Below, piece by piece: positions 1-8,355 of a stretch of DNA of 64,000 nucleotides. Made by a program: the position numbers and the translations under genes. Origin of the DNA: Streptosporangium brasiliense (GTDB lineage: Bacteria; Actinomycetota; Actinomycetes; Streptosporangiales; Streptosporangiaceae); the NCBI RefSeq assembly GCF_030811595.1, contig NZ_JAUSRB010000002.1, forward strand, positions 6,882,001 through 6,946,000. Reading direction: 5' to 3'. Numbering within the stretch: position 1 is the stretch's first letter; every line of letters begins with the position of its first letter. Under the pieces are notes generated by a model, which saw only the letters and a program-made list of their open reading frames with translations, did no database searches and had not been told where the DNA came from.

Positions 1-2
1 AG

Positions 3-1034
3 GCCTGCGAGCTACTGATCCTCGACGGGGTGCCGCGGCCCATGGATGCCACCGAATGTCGTGAAGCCGCAGTGCTCTCGGGCAGTTCTACCATCCTCGC
101 CCGCCAGCTCCAGCGTATCGAGCAAGGCATGGGCCGCGGGGTTCGCGACAGCGAGGACCACTGCGCCGTCCTCCTCCTCGGCGCTCACCAGTCCATCGCC
201 CTGCATGACCCCAAGCAATACGACACCACAGGTTTGGTTCGGCAAGAGGCCGTCGCCTTGCGTCAGGCATTCGACCTGGCCGCCACCGGCCGCCGCAGCG
301 ACGCCGCAGACCGGCTCAAGAAAGTCATCCCCACCATCACTGATCCGGCAGTACACGGCTGGCTCACCGAGCAGCGCGCTGCCTACTTCCACCACGTTGA
401 CGCGGCGGCCGCCCAACAGCGTCCCGCGGCCGCCCAGGCGCAAGCGGCCGCCGAGTTCCTCGCCAGCAAGTACACCGACGGCACCACCTTGGTCCTGGCC
501 ATCAAGGCCCTCATCGAGGACGTGGTTTGGGGCGATGAAGATCGGACCGAAGATGCTGAGCGTGCCTGGCAACGCCTTGGCCAGCACCTCGGCCTGGACA
601 GCACACGTCCCGAAAAGTAGTACTCCAAGGGTCCAGACAATTTGTAGGTGCTCAGCGACGAACGCCATGCCGTCATTGAGCTCAAAACCGGCCGCACAAC
701 GTCGACGATTAGTAAGCACGATGTTGACCAGCTCGGCGGTAGCGCGCTGTGGGACAAAGATGTCTACCCAGACGTGACGCACCTGCCCGTTATCGTCCAC
801 CCCAGCAGGGAACTCGATGGCAAGGCCACCCCCGTGCCGGGCATGCGCGTCATCACCCAAGACAAGTGGGATCTCCTCGCAGCTGCCATGCAGAACTGGG
901 CCGAGGCTCTCGCCGCGGGCCATGCTCGCTGGAAAGATCCGCAGGCTGTAGCGGAGCAACTGGCCCACCACAAGCTGGCGGGCGCCAGCCTCTTCAACAC
1001 CTACAGCCTGCCGCCGCGCCGTCCACGCGCCTGA
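3..1034 (+). pseudogene. 3' end of DEAD/DEAH helicase with nuclease-like tail, two in-frame amber codons
   Basis: The frame is open from the left edge, so the start lies outside the window. The first part has the end of an SF2 helicase core (QRIEQGMGRGVR, the arginine-rich motif VI region, then CAVLLLG). TAG codons stand at 618-620 and 645-647, yet the same frame continues without any shift through KGPDNL into a second domain to 1034. That domain carries IELKTG, an E-x-K motif of the restriction-endonuclease-like type. The most economical reading is one original protein in which CAG or a similar codon became TAG and TGG became TAG. A split pair of functional ORFs is less likely because nothing resembling a ribosome binding site precedes 648. 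Confidence 0.7.
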
Positions 1035-1816
1035 GGCAGGCGCGCAGCGACCCGCCCTGGCAGCCGCCGCTCAACCACTGTCTGTACGCCCGCACCTGGG
1101 TGCAGATCAAGCACCACTGGGGGCTGACCCTGTAAAGCTCGGAGAAGAGCGCCCTGCAGGGCATGCTCGCCACCTGCCTCAAGCTTGGTCATCACCTTGG
1201 ACGCGGGCGGAGCTTTGATGGAGAGCCTGGTGCCCCAGCCGGTGAAGCGGGTCTCGGCGCTGATCGCCTTGCCTTCCCAGCCGGAGCTGTCGAAGATGCC
1301 CGTGATCGGGAAAGACGTGATCAGACACTTGGGACGTGGAGTCGTACATGCTCGGCCAGTTGCTCCCCCATGACTGCTTCAGCCCCCGTACTTCATACCG
1401 GATGATCCGGTCGCGACCCCTTTTTGTAGGTGAGGAGTCTTTAGTCCATTGTAAATGATCTTGAAACCGGTCGATCGCCTTTACAATGTAGATTAATAAC
1501 TCTGAGGCATCGTCGCTCCTGCGTCCAGACACTTGAAGCCCGTCCACGGAAACCAGTTGCACGTCTGTGCTTATCTTGTCCCTACCGGGCGACGGGGGAA
1601 TGCCGCCGTCCACGCTGCCGGGCACTCCCCCACGCATCTCCCGAACCGATGCCCTTGACGCTCCTCCCTCACCGACTCCGATATCTGGATCGCCGTCCTG
1701 CGGGCATCGGCGCGGCGATACTCACCCCCTGGCCGCCGGCCGCGGCCCGGACGCCTGATGCCAACCGCAGGTGAAACCGTGTGATCGTCGGCGTGATCTG
1801 ACGATCAACGGGAGAG
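1035..1816. other. Intergenic stretch with an unrecognised minus-strand coding scrap
   Basis: No intact gene is supported. On the minus strand between about 1373 and 1140 there is protein-like sequence (LKQSWGSNWPSMYDSTSQVSD, then in the next frame GIFDSSGWEGKAISAETRFTGWG) that needs one frameshift near 1310 to join. I do not recognise the family. The rest, including an AT-richer patch near 1430-1510, shows nothing I can name. Confidence 0.3.
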
Positions 1817-2716
1817 GTGCACCCGATCACCACAGAGCCCGCCACTTCTCAAAAATTCCTTCTCATGCGTTCTCCCGACGTCCCCGCCGAACACCTGCAG
1901 GCGCTGAGCGAGGCCTCTCGCCCGGACCTCTTTCCTCACGCCCAGTGCGCCGGCGTCAACCTCAAAGGGGTGCGCTGCGCCAAACGCATCTTCACCGGTA
2001 TCGGCGCCGAGCACTGCCACGTGCATTTGACCGCCACCGAACAACAGCGCCGTGAGCAGCTGCGCGCCGCCCGCGAAAAGGTCCGCCAGGCCGAAGAAGA
2101 CGCGGTCGAGACCCAGCAGGTCGTGCTGGCACAAGACTGGATCGACCGCTACGGCCGGCGCCCCCACCGGGTGGAACCGCCCACGCTGCCTTCGCGGCCG
2201 CACCAGATCACTCCCACCCACCCCGACGTCCCGCGGCCGGCGGATGCGCCTCATGTGGTCCTCGGGGTGTACGAGACCGGCTGGCTGACGGTATGCCCCC
2301 GCGCCGGTGAGATCACCAGAGCTTTCCTCGACGCCCCGCGCGCTTCACCGCAGGAGATCGCCGCACACGCCGCAGCCCAGAGTCCTGGACGCTGGGCCGA
2401 CGGTGAGCAGTGGCTGGCCTCCAGTATCTGGGACGGTATCCAGCCGCCCCTGGACTACATACCGGCTGCCGGTGAGGTGCCCGAGCTGGACGAATACCCC
2501 GGCATCCACACGTTGCGGCTGCAGATGATCGGCGACGAGCACAACTGGGCCCGCTGGGACAGCGGGTTCTCCGCCCTGGTCCAGGCCTGCGGGCACCCGG
2601 CGGTGCAGACCATGGCGGATCTGCTGGCGTTCTGGCAGCACGTGGGCATCCTGGCCCAAACCCAGAGCACGGACACAAGCTCATGCGCTGAGAAGCCGTT
2701 GTCTTACCGAATGTAG
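1817..2716 (+). CDS. Hypothetical protein, 3' end replaced by an IS terminus
   Basis: The product is about 299 residues and I do not recognise the family. A Cys/His-rich segment near residues 45-75 (CAGVNLKGVRC, then HCHVH) could bind a metal. A charged helical stretch of about 35 residues follows. GTG at 1817 has a close GGGAGAG; ATG at 1865 is an alternative start. The last ten codons (EKPLSYRM and before) are not native: they are the outer bases of the inverted repeat that begins at 2688. The original C-terminus was therefore lost or displaced by a transposition. No continuation of this frame was recognised beyond the matching repeat at 5775. Confidence 0.5.
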   Translation: MHPITTEPATSQKFLLMRSPDVPAEHLQALSEASRPDLFPHAQCAGVNLKGVRCAKRIFTGIGAEHCHVHLTATEQQRREQLRAAREKVRQAEEDAVETQQVVLAQDWIDRYGRRPHRVEPPTLPSRPHQITPTHPDVPRPADAPHVVLGVYETGWLTVCPRAGEITRAFLDAPRASPQEIAAHAAAQSPGRWADGEQWLASSIWDGIQPPLDYIPAAGEVPELDEYPGIHTLRLQMIGDEHNWARWDSGFSALVQACGHPAVQTMADLLAFWQHVGILAQTQSTDTSSCAEKPLSYRM

Positions 2717-2738
2717 TTCCTGCGTTTCCGCTGGTGAG
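2688..2738 (+). repeat. Left 51-bp inverted repeat, copy of the IS5-like right end
   Basis: The segment starts CTGAGAAGCCGTTGTC and is the reverse complement of 5725-5775. The outer 40 bp are identical and only two of the inner eleven differ. It interrupts the hypothetical gene ending here. Since it matches the right end of the downstream IS, it is best read as the surviving right terminus of a second, inverted copy. Confidence 0.85.
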
Positions 2739-2934
2739 CCCAGGGGTGTTCGCAGCGAACGCGGTTTACGTCCACGTCGGTGGCCCACAATTGGGCGCCG
2801 GGGTGCGGGCGTTCCTTCCGCACGACCAGCCCCGTCCCACGCGTCCTCACCGACGGTGCCGTCGGCTTCGACGGTCGGGGTCCACGCGCTCGCGGGAACC
2901 CCGAACCGGCACAACAGCGCGCCTGGGCGGGTGC

Positions 2935-3618
2935 CTACCGCAGGACGGGCCTGCCCTCAAGCACCGCCTTCAGGATCTGAAGGCTGTCGCGGATTCTGTC
3001 CTCTTCGAGGAACTCAGGGAGGACCGCCTCCGCCACGCTGGCGACCTTGCCTTCCCCGCCGAGGTAGACAGCGGCATTGGCTCCCTCGGCGTACTCGTTC
3101 AGGTGCCCGCGAACACAGATGTCGGTCGTTGGTTTGCCGGCGAAGTAGATACAGCCCCGGCCGCCCATCTCAAGCCAGGTATGTGCAGACACCGGCCCTT
3201 TGACGACGAGGGCGGCCGGGTCGTACAGCGAAGTCGCGAGAAGGTTCCGGACGGTCAAAGACCGGCCGACGAACAGGCAACTGTCCCAGAGGCACACCAG
3301 ATCCTGTGCCACGACCGAGCCGGTGACGTAGAGCGAAGTATAGACGTCCGCGTTGCAAAAGGTGATGGGACCGCTGACGGTTAGATCGCCATCGATGACG
3401 TAGACCGTGTCCTCGTCCTCGCAGGGCGTGTTGCCCAGCGCCAGCGCACCGTCGATCGTCAGGTCACCGCGGTGGACGTAGAAATGCTCGGGTTCCTCAC
3501 CGAAATAGTCGTCGACATCCCAGCTGGTGCGGTTGCTCGCTTCGGCCATGTCGTACTGCTCCAGCGCCTCCTCAACTGGCACGGCATCCCAGTTTGCGGC
3601 GGGCGATTCGAGAAACAT
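2935..3618 (-). CDS. Hypothetical beta-solenoid-like protein (polymer-forming/bactofilin-like look)
   Basis: The product is 227 residues from ATG at 3618, which has AAGGGAG upstream; the longer ORF start is less likely. The N-terminus MFLESPAANWDAVPVEEALEQY is helical. From about residue 45 the chain is a run of short beta segments, each with Gly/Asp turns and a repeated DLTIDG / DLTVSG / SLTVRNL pattern. That pattern suggests a right-handed beta-solenoid of the kind found in bactofilins and related polymer-forming proteins. There is no signal peptide or membrane segment. It lies alone between two IS termini, so it is either passenger cargo or a trapped native gene. The fold is inferred from the repeat pattern only. 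Confidence 0.6.
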   Translation of the reverse strand: MFLESPAANWDAVPVEEALEQYDMAEASNRTSWDVDDYFGEEPEHFYVHRGDLTIDGALALGNTPCEDEDTVYVIDGDLTVSGPITFCNADVYTSLYVTGSVVAQDLVCLWDSCLFVGRSLTVRNLLATSLYDPAALVVKGPVSAHTWLEMGGRGCIYFAGKPTTDICVRGHLNEYAEGANAAVYLGGEGKVASVAEAVLPEFLEEDRIRDSLQILKAVLEGRPVLR

Positions 3619-3645
3619 GCTTCTCCCTTTCGACAGTGGGGTCAT

Positions 3646-4118
3646 CGGCGGGTGGTCGCCGCCGCAGCGTTCGATAGCTGCCGTGATCCTCCCTCACAGC
3701 TACGACAGCATGCTGATGGGCGATCCGAGTGAAGGTCACTTCTCCGAGTTCCTTCATCCGAGCGTCACCCGTCGCAGGTCGCGATCCGTCCGAACCCTGC
3801 TGCCGAAGGCGTCGATCCCGAGGTCCAGACCTGTCGCGGCGTTGTCAGACGCAGGACGTAGGCTCCCGGTCCGATGAGGTGCGACTACAGGCGTGGCACA
3901 TGCGAGATGACGGCTGGCGACGGGACTGTGAAACTGGCGGCGTTGCCGACCGGGGCCAGGCCCAAACTGCGCGCGGACCTGTTCGCCGTGCTGGAGGGGT
4001 CGCTGCTCCAACGCAGCTCGCAGGCCAACACCGCATTTACCGACACCGATCAGTTCGTCCGTCACCTTCGGCGGGACTCCGCGAAATCCAGTACCGCAGC
4101 GACCTGATCGACGGATGC
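3646..4118. other. Gap without a recognisable gene
   Basis: There are short ORFs on both strands (for example a 77-codon plus-strand ORF ending at 4107), but none has a recognisable domain or a convincing ribosome binding site. The upstream side contains the promoter region of the minus-strand gene ending at 3618. Confidence 0.35.
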
Positions 4119-4326
4119 CTGAGAAGCCGTTGTCGTGCCGAACTTGGCGTCGGGTTATCTGGCAGGGTGATTTCTGTGCTGTCCGCGCATGCGAGCAGGG
4201 CCTCTTGGAATCTCAGTGGTTGTCGAAGCCGAACGAGAGGTCCAGGAGACCCTGTTGCCGCGGTTGTACGCGGTCGCGGCGGGCGAGTCCAGTCCGTTCC
4301 ACCGTGAGTGTGACTGCCTCGCGCAC

Positions 4327-5184
4327 ATGTACGGGAACGCGGACGGCCGGCCGGTCCGGGCACGCGTGTACCCGTCGGACATGACCGATGCCGAGTGGCG
4401 GGTCGTGCGGGCGGCGCTGCCGGTGCCCGCCTGGTTGGAAGGGCGGGGCGGGCAGCCGGAGGCGTACTGCCACCGGGAGATGGTCGACGCGGTGCGCTTC
4501 CTGGTCGACAACGGGATCAAGCGGCGGGCGATGCCAGCCGATTTCCCGGCCTGGACCTGCGTCTACGCGTTCTTCCGCCGCTGGCGCGACCAAGGCCTGG
4601 CCGGCGAGTTCCACGACCGGCTGCGCGCACGGTGCCGCATCGCCGAGGGCCGGGCGGTGGAGCCGACCGCGGGCGACATCGACGCGCAGTCGGTCAAGGC
4701 CGCCGCCTCGGTCCGGTCCGCGACGCGCGGCTACGACGGCGGCAAGAAGATCAATGGCCGCAAGCGGCACATCGTCGTGGACACGCTCGGGCGCTGCTTC
4801 AGGTGCTGGTCACCGCGGCCGGCGTCACCGCCCGCGAGGCCGCCCGCGAGGCCGCCCGCACTGCGGGCGAGGCACCGCCGCCTGCGACGTCTGTGGGCCG
4901 ACGACTCCTACACCGGCGACCTGGCCGACTGGGCCGACGAGCGGTGGGGCATCGCGCTGACCGTGGTCAAACGCACCGACGACATGCGCGGCTTCGTCGT
5001 CCTGCCGCGACGCTGGGTGGTGGAGCGCACGTTCGGCTGGCTGATGCGCTCACGCCGTCTGGCCCACGACTACGAAACCCTCCCCACCAGCAGCGAAGCG
5101 ATCGTGTGGTGGTCGATGACCATGCTCATGACCCGGCGCCTGGCCCGCCGCGCGGCGGCCGGACCTCCGCTGGTCGCGGCGTGA
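4327..5184 (+). pseudogene. IS5-family DDE transposase with an out-of-frame internal segment
   Basis: ATG at 4327 (MYGNADG) fits the family; the ORF is open further upstream but that part is not transposase-like. Recognisable pieces are VYPSDMTDAEW, the first catalytic Asp in DIDAQSVKAA, GYDGGKKINGRKRH, the second Asp in WADDSYTGD and the Glu in VERTFGWL. Between about 4785 and 4885 the frame reads RCFRCWSPRPASPP. The expected LLQVLVTAAGVTAREAA lies in the neighbouring frame. Two compensating indels must therefore bracket roughly 30 codons. Length and termini are otherwise normal. Activity is doubtful because the strand preceding the second Asp is scrambled. Confidence 0.75.
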
Positions 5185-5689
5185 ACACCCCCGGCACCGC
5201 CTCGGCCAGCCACCCCCGCGCCACCAGCCGCTTCGCCTTCGACCGCACCCCCTCCAACTTCGCCGGGACCAGCTCCAGGCCCAGCCCTCACGCCAGGTCC
5301 TTCACCAGCAGTTGCGCTGCGGCGCCGTCGGCCTCCACCAGCGCGACGATCCGCCGGTAGTCCGGCGCGAGCACCTCCACCGCTGTCTCTGCACGCCGGT
5401 GCGGCACCACCGCCCCGGACTTCGCAGGTTTCACGACCACCGGCACCGGCTCGACGCCCCCGGCCTGCTCGGCCGACTCGGCTGGCGCCCGCGCGTCCAG
5501 AGCCTCGGCCAGTTCCTCAACCACGACCACCCGGCGCTCCAGGACCACTTCGGCCTCGCACAACGCGGCCAGGACCCGGTCAGCCTCCGCGCGCAACCCC
5601 TCCACCCGCACCCGGGCAGCCGTCTCGCGCTCCTCCAACAACCCCATCACCGACGCCACCACGACCTCCAGCGAACGAGACGACATCAC
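5126..5689 (-). pseudogene. IS-associated coiled-coil/winged-helix-like protein, nonsense-interrupted
   Basis: The minus-strand frame begins MSSRSLEVVVASVMGLLEER, continues as a heptad-rich coiled coil to about residue 65, then a linker, then a helical region (APDYRRIVALVEADG). TGA at 5288-5290 stops it, but the same frame continues with GLGLELVPAKLEGVRSKAKR and RLVARGWL, which reads as the rest of a small helix-turn-helix-like domain. CGA or TGG to TGA is the likely lesion. The reading frame overlaps the last 60 bases of the transposase in antisense. The role is unknown; linkage to the IS suggests an accessory or regulatory factor. Confidence 0.5.
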
Positions 5690-5724
5690 ACGTCATCCCT
5701 CCCGCACGGCACCGGACTTCACGC

Positions 5725-5775
5725 CTGACCAGCGCAAACGCAGGAACTACATTCGGTAAGACAACGGCTTCTCAG
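5725..5775 (-). repeat. Right 51-bp terminal inverted repeat of the IS5-like element
   Basis: Read on the minus strand it starts CTGAGAAGCCGTTGTC. It matches 2688-2738 at 49 of 51 positions and 4119-4142 over the first 16. Confidence 0.85.
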
Positions 5776-6023
5776 GGAATCGATGATCGCCTTACCGGCA
5801 CTGTTACTGACACATTTGTGGCACGGCTCGCTGACATCAGGTGGCAAAGCTACACGTCAGAGCGTAAGTTCCATGTGCCAGTAGATGGCAATCTCGTCAC
5901 AAATGACAGCAACGGACCCTTGCCAAACCTCTACCATGGGCGGCAAGCTCCGAGAGACGCGGGAGTCTTAGATGAATCGAACGTCTGGCACCCGGCCCCG
6001 ATAGGAAGCGGCACGCTATCGCG

Positions 6024-7256
6024 ATGAGCTTCGTGAACCGACAACGCGCTGACCAGCCCACTGACACTTCGTGGCAATCCGGCATTGACAGTTTCGTGGC
6101 AATCCGCACCACGCCGAGCCTTGACGGCAACGGCGGAGCCGGGGCGGATGCCTTCCCCGATGAGCCGAGCCCGCCGGGGACCGCGCTCGCCCGGCGGGCG
6201 CCGGCCGACAGTGCGGCACGGATGGGCGATGCGGTGGTTCTGGACGGGGTGACGGTCGTCGGTGATCGACGCCCGGCCGACGAGCAGGTGACCGAGGAGG
6301 CGGCGCGGCTGATCGCGGCGGCTCCGGCGGCCAACACCACCCGCGCCTACGCCCGCGTCTGGGCCGACTACCTGTCCTGGTGCACGGCCACCGGCCGCAC
6401 CCCGCTGCCGGCCACCGCCGCCACCCTGGCCTCCTTCGTCGCCGAACTGGCCGGGCGCGGCCTGGCCCCGGCCACTATCGACCAGGCGCTGGCCTGTGTG
6501 TCGTCCGCGCACGGCAAGGCGGGCCTGGCCAGACCGCACACCACCGCCGCCCGCGACGCGTTGCGCGCCTACCGCCGCGCCTGGAGCACCACAGGGGGCA
6601 ACACGGTGCGCAAGGCCCCGCCGATCACCATCGACATCCTGCGCAGCCTCGTCGAACACACCCCCGACGGCACTCCGACGGGCATCCGGGACCGGGCCGC
6701 GCTGGTGCTCGGCTTCGCGCTGATGGGCCGGCGCAGCGAGATCGCCGCCATCGACTGCGACCATCTCACCTTCCCGCGCCAGGGACTGGAGGTGTTCATC
6801 CCGATGAGCAAAACCGACCAGGACGCCGCCGGACAGACCATCGCGATCCCCTACGGCTCGCACCTTTCCACCTGCCCGGTCCGCTCGGTGCAGACCTGGC
6901 TGGCCGTGCTGCGCGAGCACGGCATCACCACCGGGGCGCTGCTGCGGCCCATCGACCGCTTCGGCCGCATCGGCGGCACCCCCGGCTGGGCCGGCCGCGG
7001 CGGACTACGCCTGTCGGGCGTCACGCTGAACACCATCGTCAAGGACGCCGCGCTCCGCGCCGGTCTGGCCGACGCCGAGCGCTACAGCGCACACGGGCTA
7101 CGCGCCGGCGGCGCCACCACCCTGGCCGACGCGAACGTGCCCACCGGCAAAATCGCCGAACAGGGCCGGTGGAAGCCCACCTCCCCCACCGTGCACGGCT
7201 ACGTCCGCGCCGTCGACCGCTGGAAGGACAACCCCATGGGCAGAGCCGGGCTCTAG
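6024..7256 (+). CDS. Tyrosine recombinase/integrase
   Basis: The product is 410 residues. The N-terminal SAM-like core-binding domain runs from about 90 to 190 (ANTTRAYARVWADYLSW). The catalytic domain follows, with the first Arg in GRRSEIAAID, a Lys in SKTDQ, the H-x-x-R box in SAHGLRAGG, Trp in GRWKP and the nucleophilic Tyr in HGYVRAVD near residue 393. All canonical residues are present, so it should be active. The first 60 residues are low-complexity, and ATG at 6222 (MGDAVVLDG) is a possible shorter start. Pieces of the same gene recur at 22697-22880 and 45107-45148. A perfect 30-bp palindrome lies 29 bp after the stop. Confidence 0.9.
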   Translation: MSFVNRQRADQPTDTSWQSGIDSFVAIRTTPSLDGNGGAGADAFPDEPSPPGTALARRAPADSAARMGDAVVLDGVTVVGDRRPADEQVTEEAARLIAAAPAANTTRAYARVWADYLSWCTATGRTPLPATAATLASFVAELAGRGLAPATIDQALACVSSAHGKAGLARPHTTAARDALRAYRRAWSTTGGNTVRKAPPITIDILRSLVEHTPDGTPTGIRDRAALVLGFALMGRRSEIAAIDCDHLTFPRQGLEVFIPMSKTDQDAAGQTIAIPYGSHLSTCPVRSVQTWLAVLREHGITTGALLRPIDRFGRIGGTPGWAGRGGLRLSGVTLNTIVKDAALRAGLADAERYSAHGLRAGGATTLADANVPTGKIAEQGRWKPTSPTVHGYVRAVDRWKDNPMGRAGL

Positions 7257-7285
7257 GTGTACTTGTAGGGTCTCAACGATCTTGG

Positions 7286-7315
7286 CACCGGTCTGGCACA
7301 TGTGCCAGACCGGTG
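7286..7315. promoter_or_regulatory. Perfect 30-bp palindrome downstream of the integrase
   Basis: CACCGGTCTGGCACA is followed directly by its reverse complement. It could be a recombinase binding or attachment site or the stem of a terminator. There is no loop, which favours a protein-binding site. Confidence 0.5.
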
Positions 7316-7343
7316 AGACAGCCTCTCTGCGAGAGGGTGTCTC
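7315..7343. terminator. Hairpin abutting the integrase palindrome
   Basis: GAGACA-g-CCTCTC-tgc-GAGAGG-g-TGTCTC forms a 12-bp stem with a 3-nt loop and shares one base with the preceding palindrome. No T-tract follows. A terminator or a recombination-site arm are both possible. Confidence 0.4.
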
Positions 7344-7517
7344 TGATCCCTCTGGCTTTGATCCTTTCGTGCATGGGCCGGAGCTGGGATAACAAGATCC
7401 AGTCCTTGGCCTTGCCGGGATAGCCTGGCTTCCAGCGTCGGCCCGCCCCCGGGGGGGCGGTCGAACCTCGCTGGCGACCATCCGGCTGGCCGGTCGTCGG
7501 ACAACGTGTCGGCTATG

Positions 7518-7880
7518 TCAATCGGTCGTGCTGGCGTGCACGGCGATGATTCGCCAGCCGTGTGTCTCGTCGTATAGCCAAGTACGGGTGTAGCGCATCC
7601 TGGCCGCGAACGGCGTACCGGAGACGGTCCCTTCGACGGTGCCGAGAAACCACGTCACCCCGGTGTGCCCATCGGCGAGCACGGTCAACTCCTCCTCGGC
7701 CACTCTCGTCAGCACTTGCGTCCGAGTGCGGTGCAGCTCCAGGTCGTCTGCCTTGGTCGCAACGTTCGCACCGAAGGTAAAGATCAGCCGATCATCCAGC
7801 AGCCGATCCAGCGCCTCGACATCTCCAGCGAGCTGCGCGGCCTGGAGTCGGCGCTCGGCGGCCCGCAAGTCCTCCATCAT
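7518..7880 (-). CDS. SnoaL-like/NTF2-fold (DUF4440-type) protein
   Basis: The product is 120 residues from ATG at 7880, with GGGAGG nine bases upstream. The pattern LRAAERRLQAAQLAGDVEALDRLLDDRLIF is the N-terminal helix pair of the NTF2 fold. It is followed by beta strands ending in TRTWLYDETHGWRIIAVHAS, the usual end of DUF4440 proteins. Members of this family bind small molecules or act as steroid isomerase-like enzymes; the substrate cannot be inferred. It stands alone between the recombinase and the IS3 remnant. Length and ends look intact. Confidence 0.8.
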   Translation of the reverse strand: MMEDLRAAERRLQAAQLAGDVEALDRLLDDRLIFTFGANVATKADDLELHRTRTQVLTRVAEEELTVLADGHTGVTWFLGTVEGTVSGTPFAARMRYTRTWLYDETHGWRIIAVHASTTD

Positions 7881-8170
7881 GAGGTCCACCCTCCCAGCCG
7901 GCGCCGTATCCGCGCCAGGACGTTCACGCTCGGCTGATCTTTGCAGTCCGATCCAGGGACTCCGATCGTCGGTGAGTGGGTGTCGGGTTCAGCAGGCTTC
8001 CCGACAGGCCGTTGAAGTGGTGCGCGGCGGCCCGGAAAATCAGACCGTCGCGAGTTCGCGTCTTCGGTGATTCGCGACGGTCGAGGATTGAAGACACCTC
8101 TGAGAAGCTCGCGGTCGAGGATTGATGCGGTGTTCTCGTCTCATTACGTTTCGTTGATAGTGGCTGTTGG

Positions 8171-8355
8171 TGGCAATCCCCTGAAACCGTGAAGACTTTC
8201 TATGGAGCGATGAGCTGCTGATATCTCATCGTGGTGGCCGCTCGGGCGGCCGTGATCTGCTGTGGCAATCCCCTGAAATCGTGGAGACTTTTCTATGCGG
8301 CTATGAGCTGCTGACGTCTCACCGTGGTGGCCGCTCTAACGGCCGCGATCCGCTG
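8171..8355 (-). repeat. Tandem pair of 92/93-bp IS3-type 3' ends
   Basis: Units 8171-8262 and 8263-8355 both begin TGGCAATCCCCTGAAA and are roughly 85% identical. On the minus strand each encodes the last residues of an IS3 OrfB (RAATTVRRQQLIAA in the inner copy, RAATTMRYQQLIAP in the outer) plus the terminal non-coding bases. The outer unit is therefore a relic of a second, related element. Confidence 0.8.

Larger units (their letters stand above)
2688..5775. mobile_element. Possible 3.1-kb unit bounded by long inverted repeats
   Basis: Two near-perfect 51-bp inverted repeats enclose a non-transposase passenger gene (2935-3618), a third internal copy of the terminus (4119) and an IS5-like transposase. 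Such a structure could move as one unit or could be an IS next to a terminal relic. No target-site duplication is visible: the flanks are TCATGCG on the left and GGAATCG on the right. The unit is inference; the repeats are directly visible. Confidence 0.4.
4119..5775 (+). mobile_element. IS5-family-like insertion sequence with an antisense accessory gene
   Basis: The left terminus at 4119-4142 begins CTGAGAAGCCGTTGTC, and its reverse complement ends at 5775. After the identical 16 bp the two ends diverge. The 1.66-kb span holds the transposase ORF and a minus-strand gene overlapping its 3' end. No flanking duplication is seen. Both genes are damaged, so the copy is probably immobile. Confidence 0.6.

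Noticed and set aside
603-660. Genome-wide reassignment of TAG
   Set aside because: The recombinase at 7256 and the GntR gene at 43937 appear to end with TAG. Some of the other internal stops are TGA, so decay is simpler.
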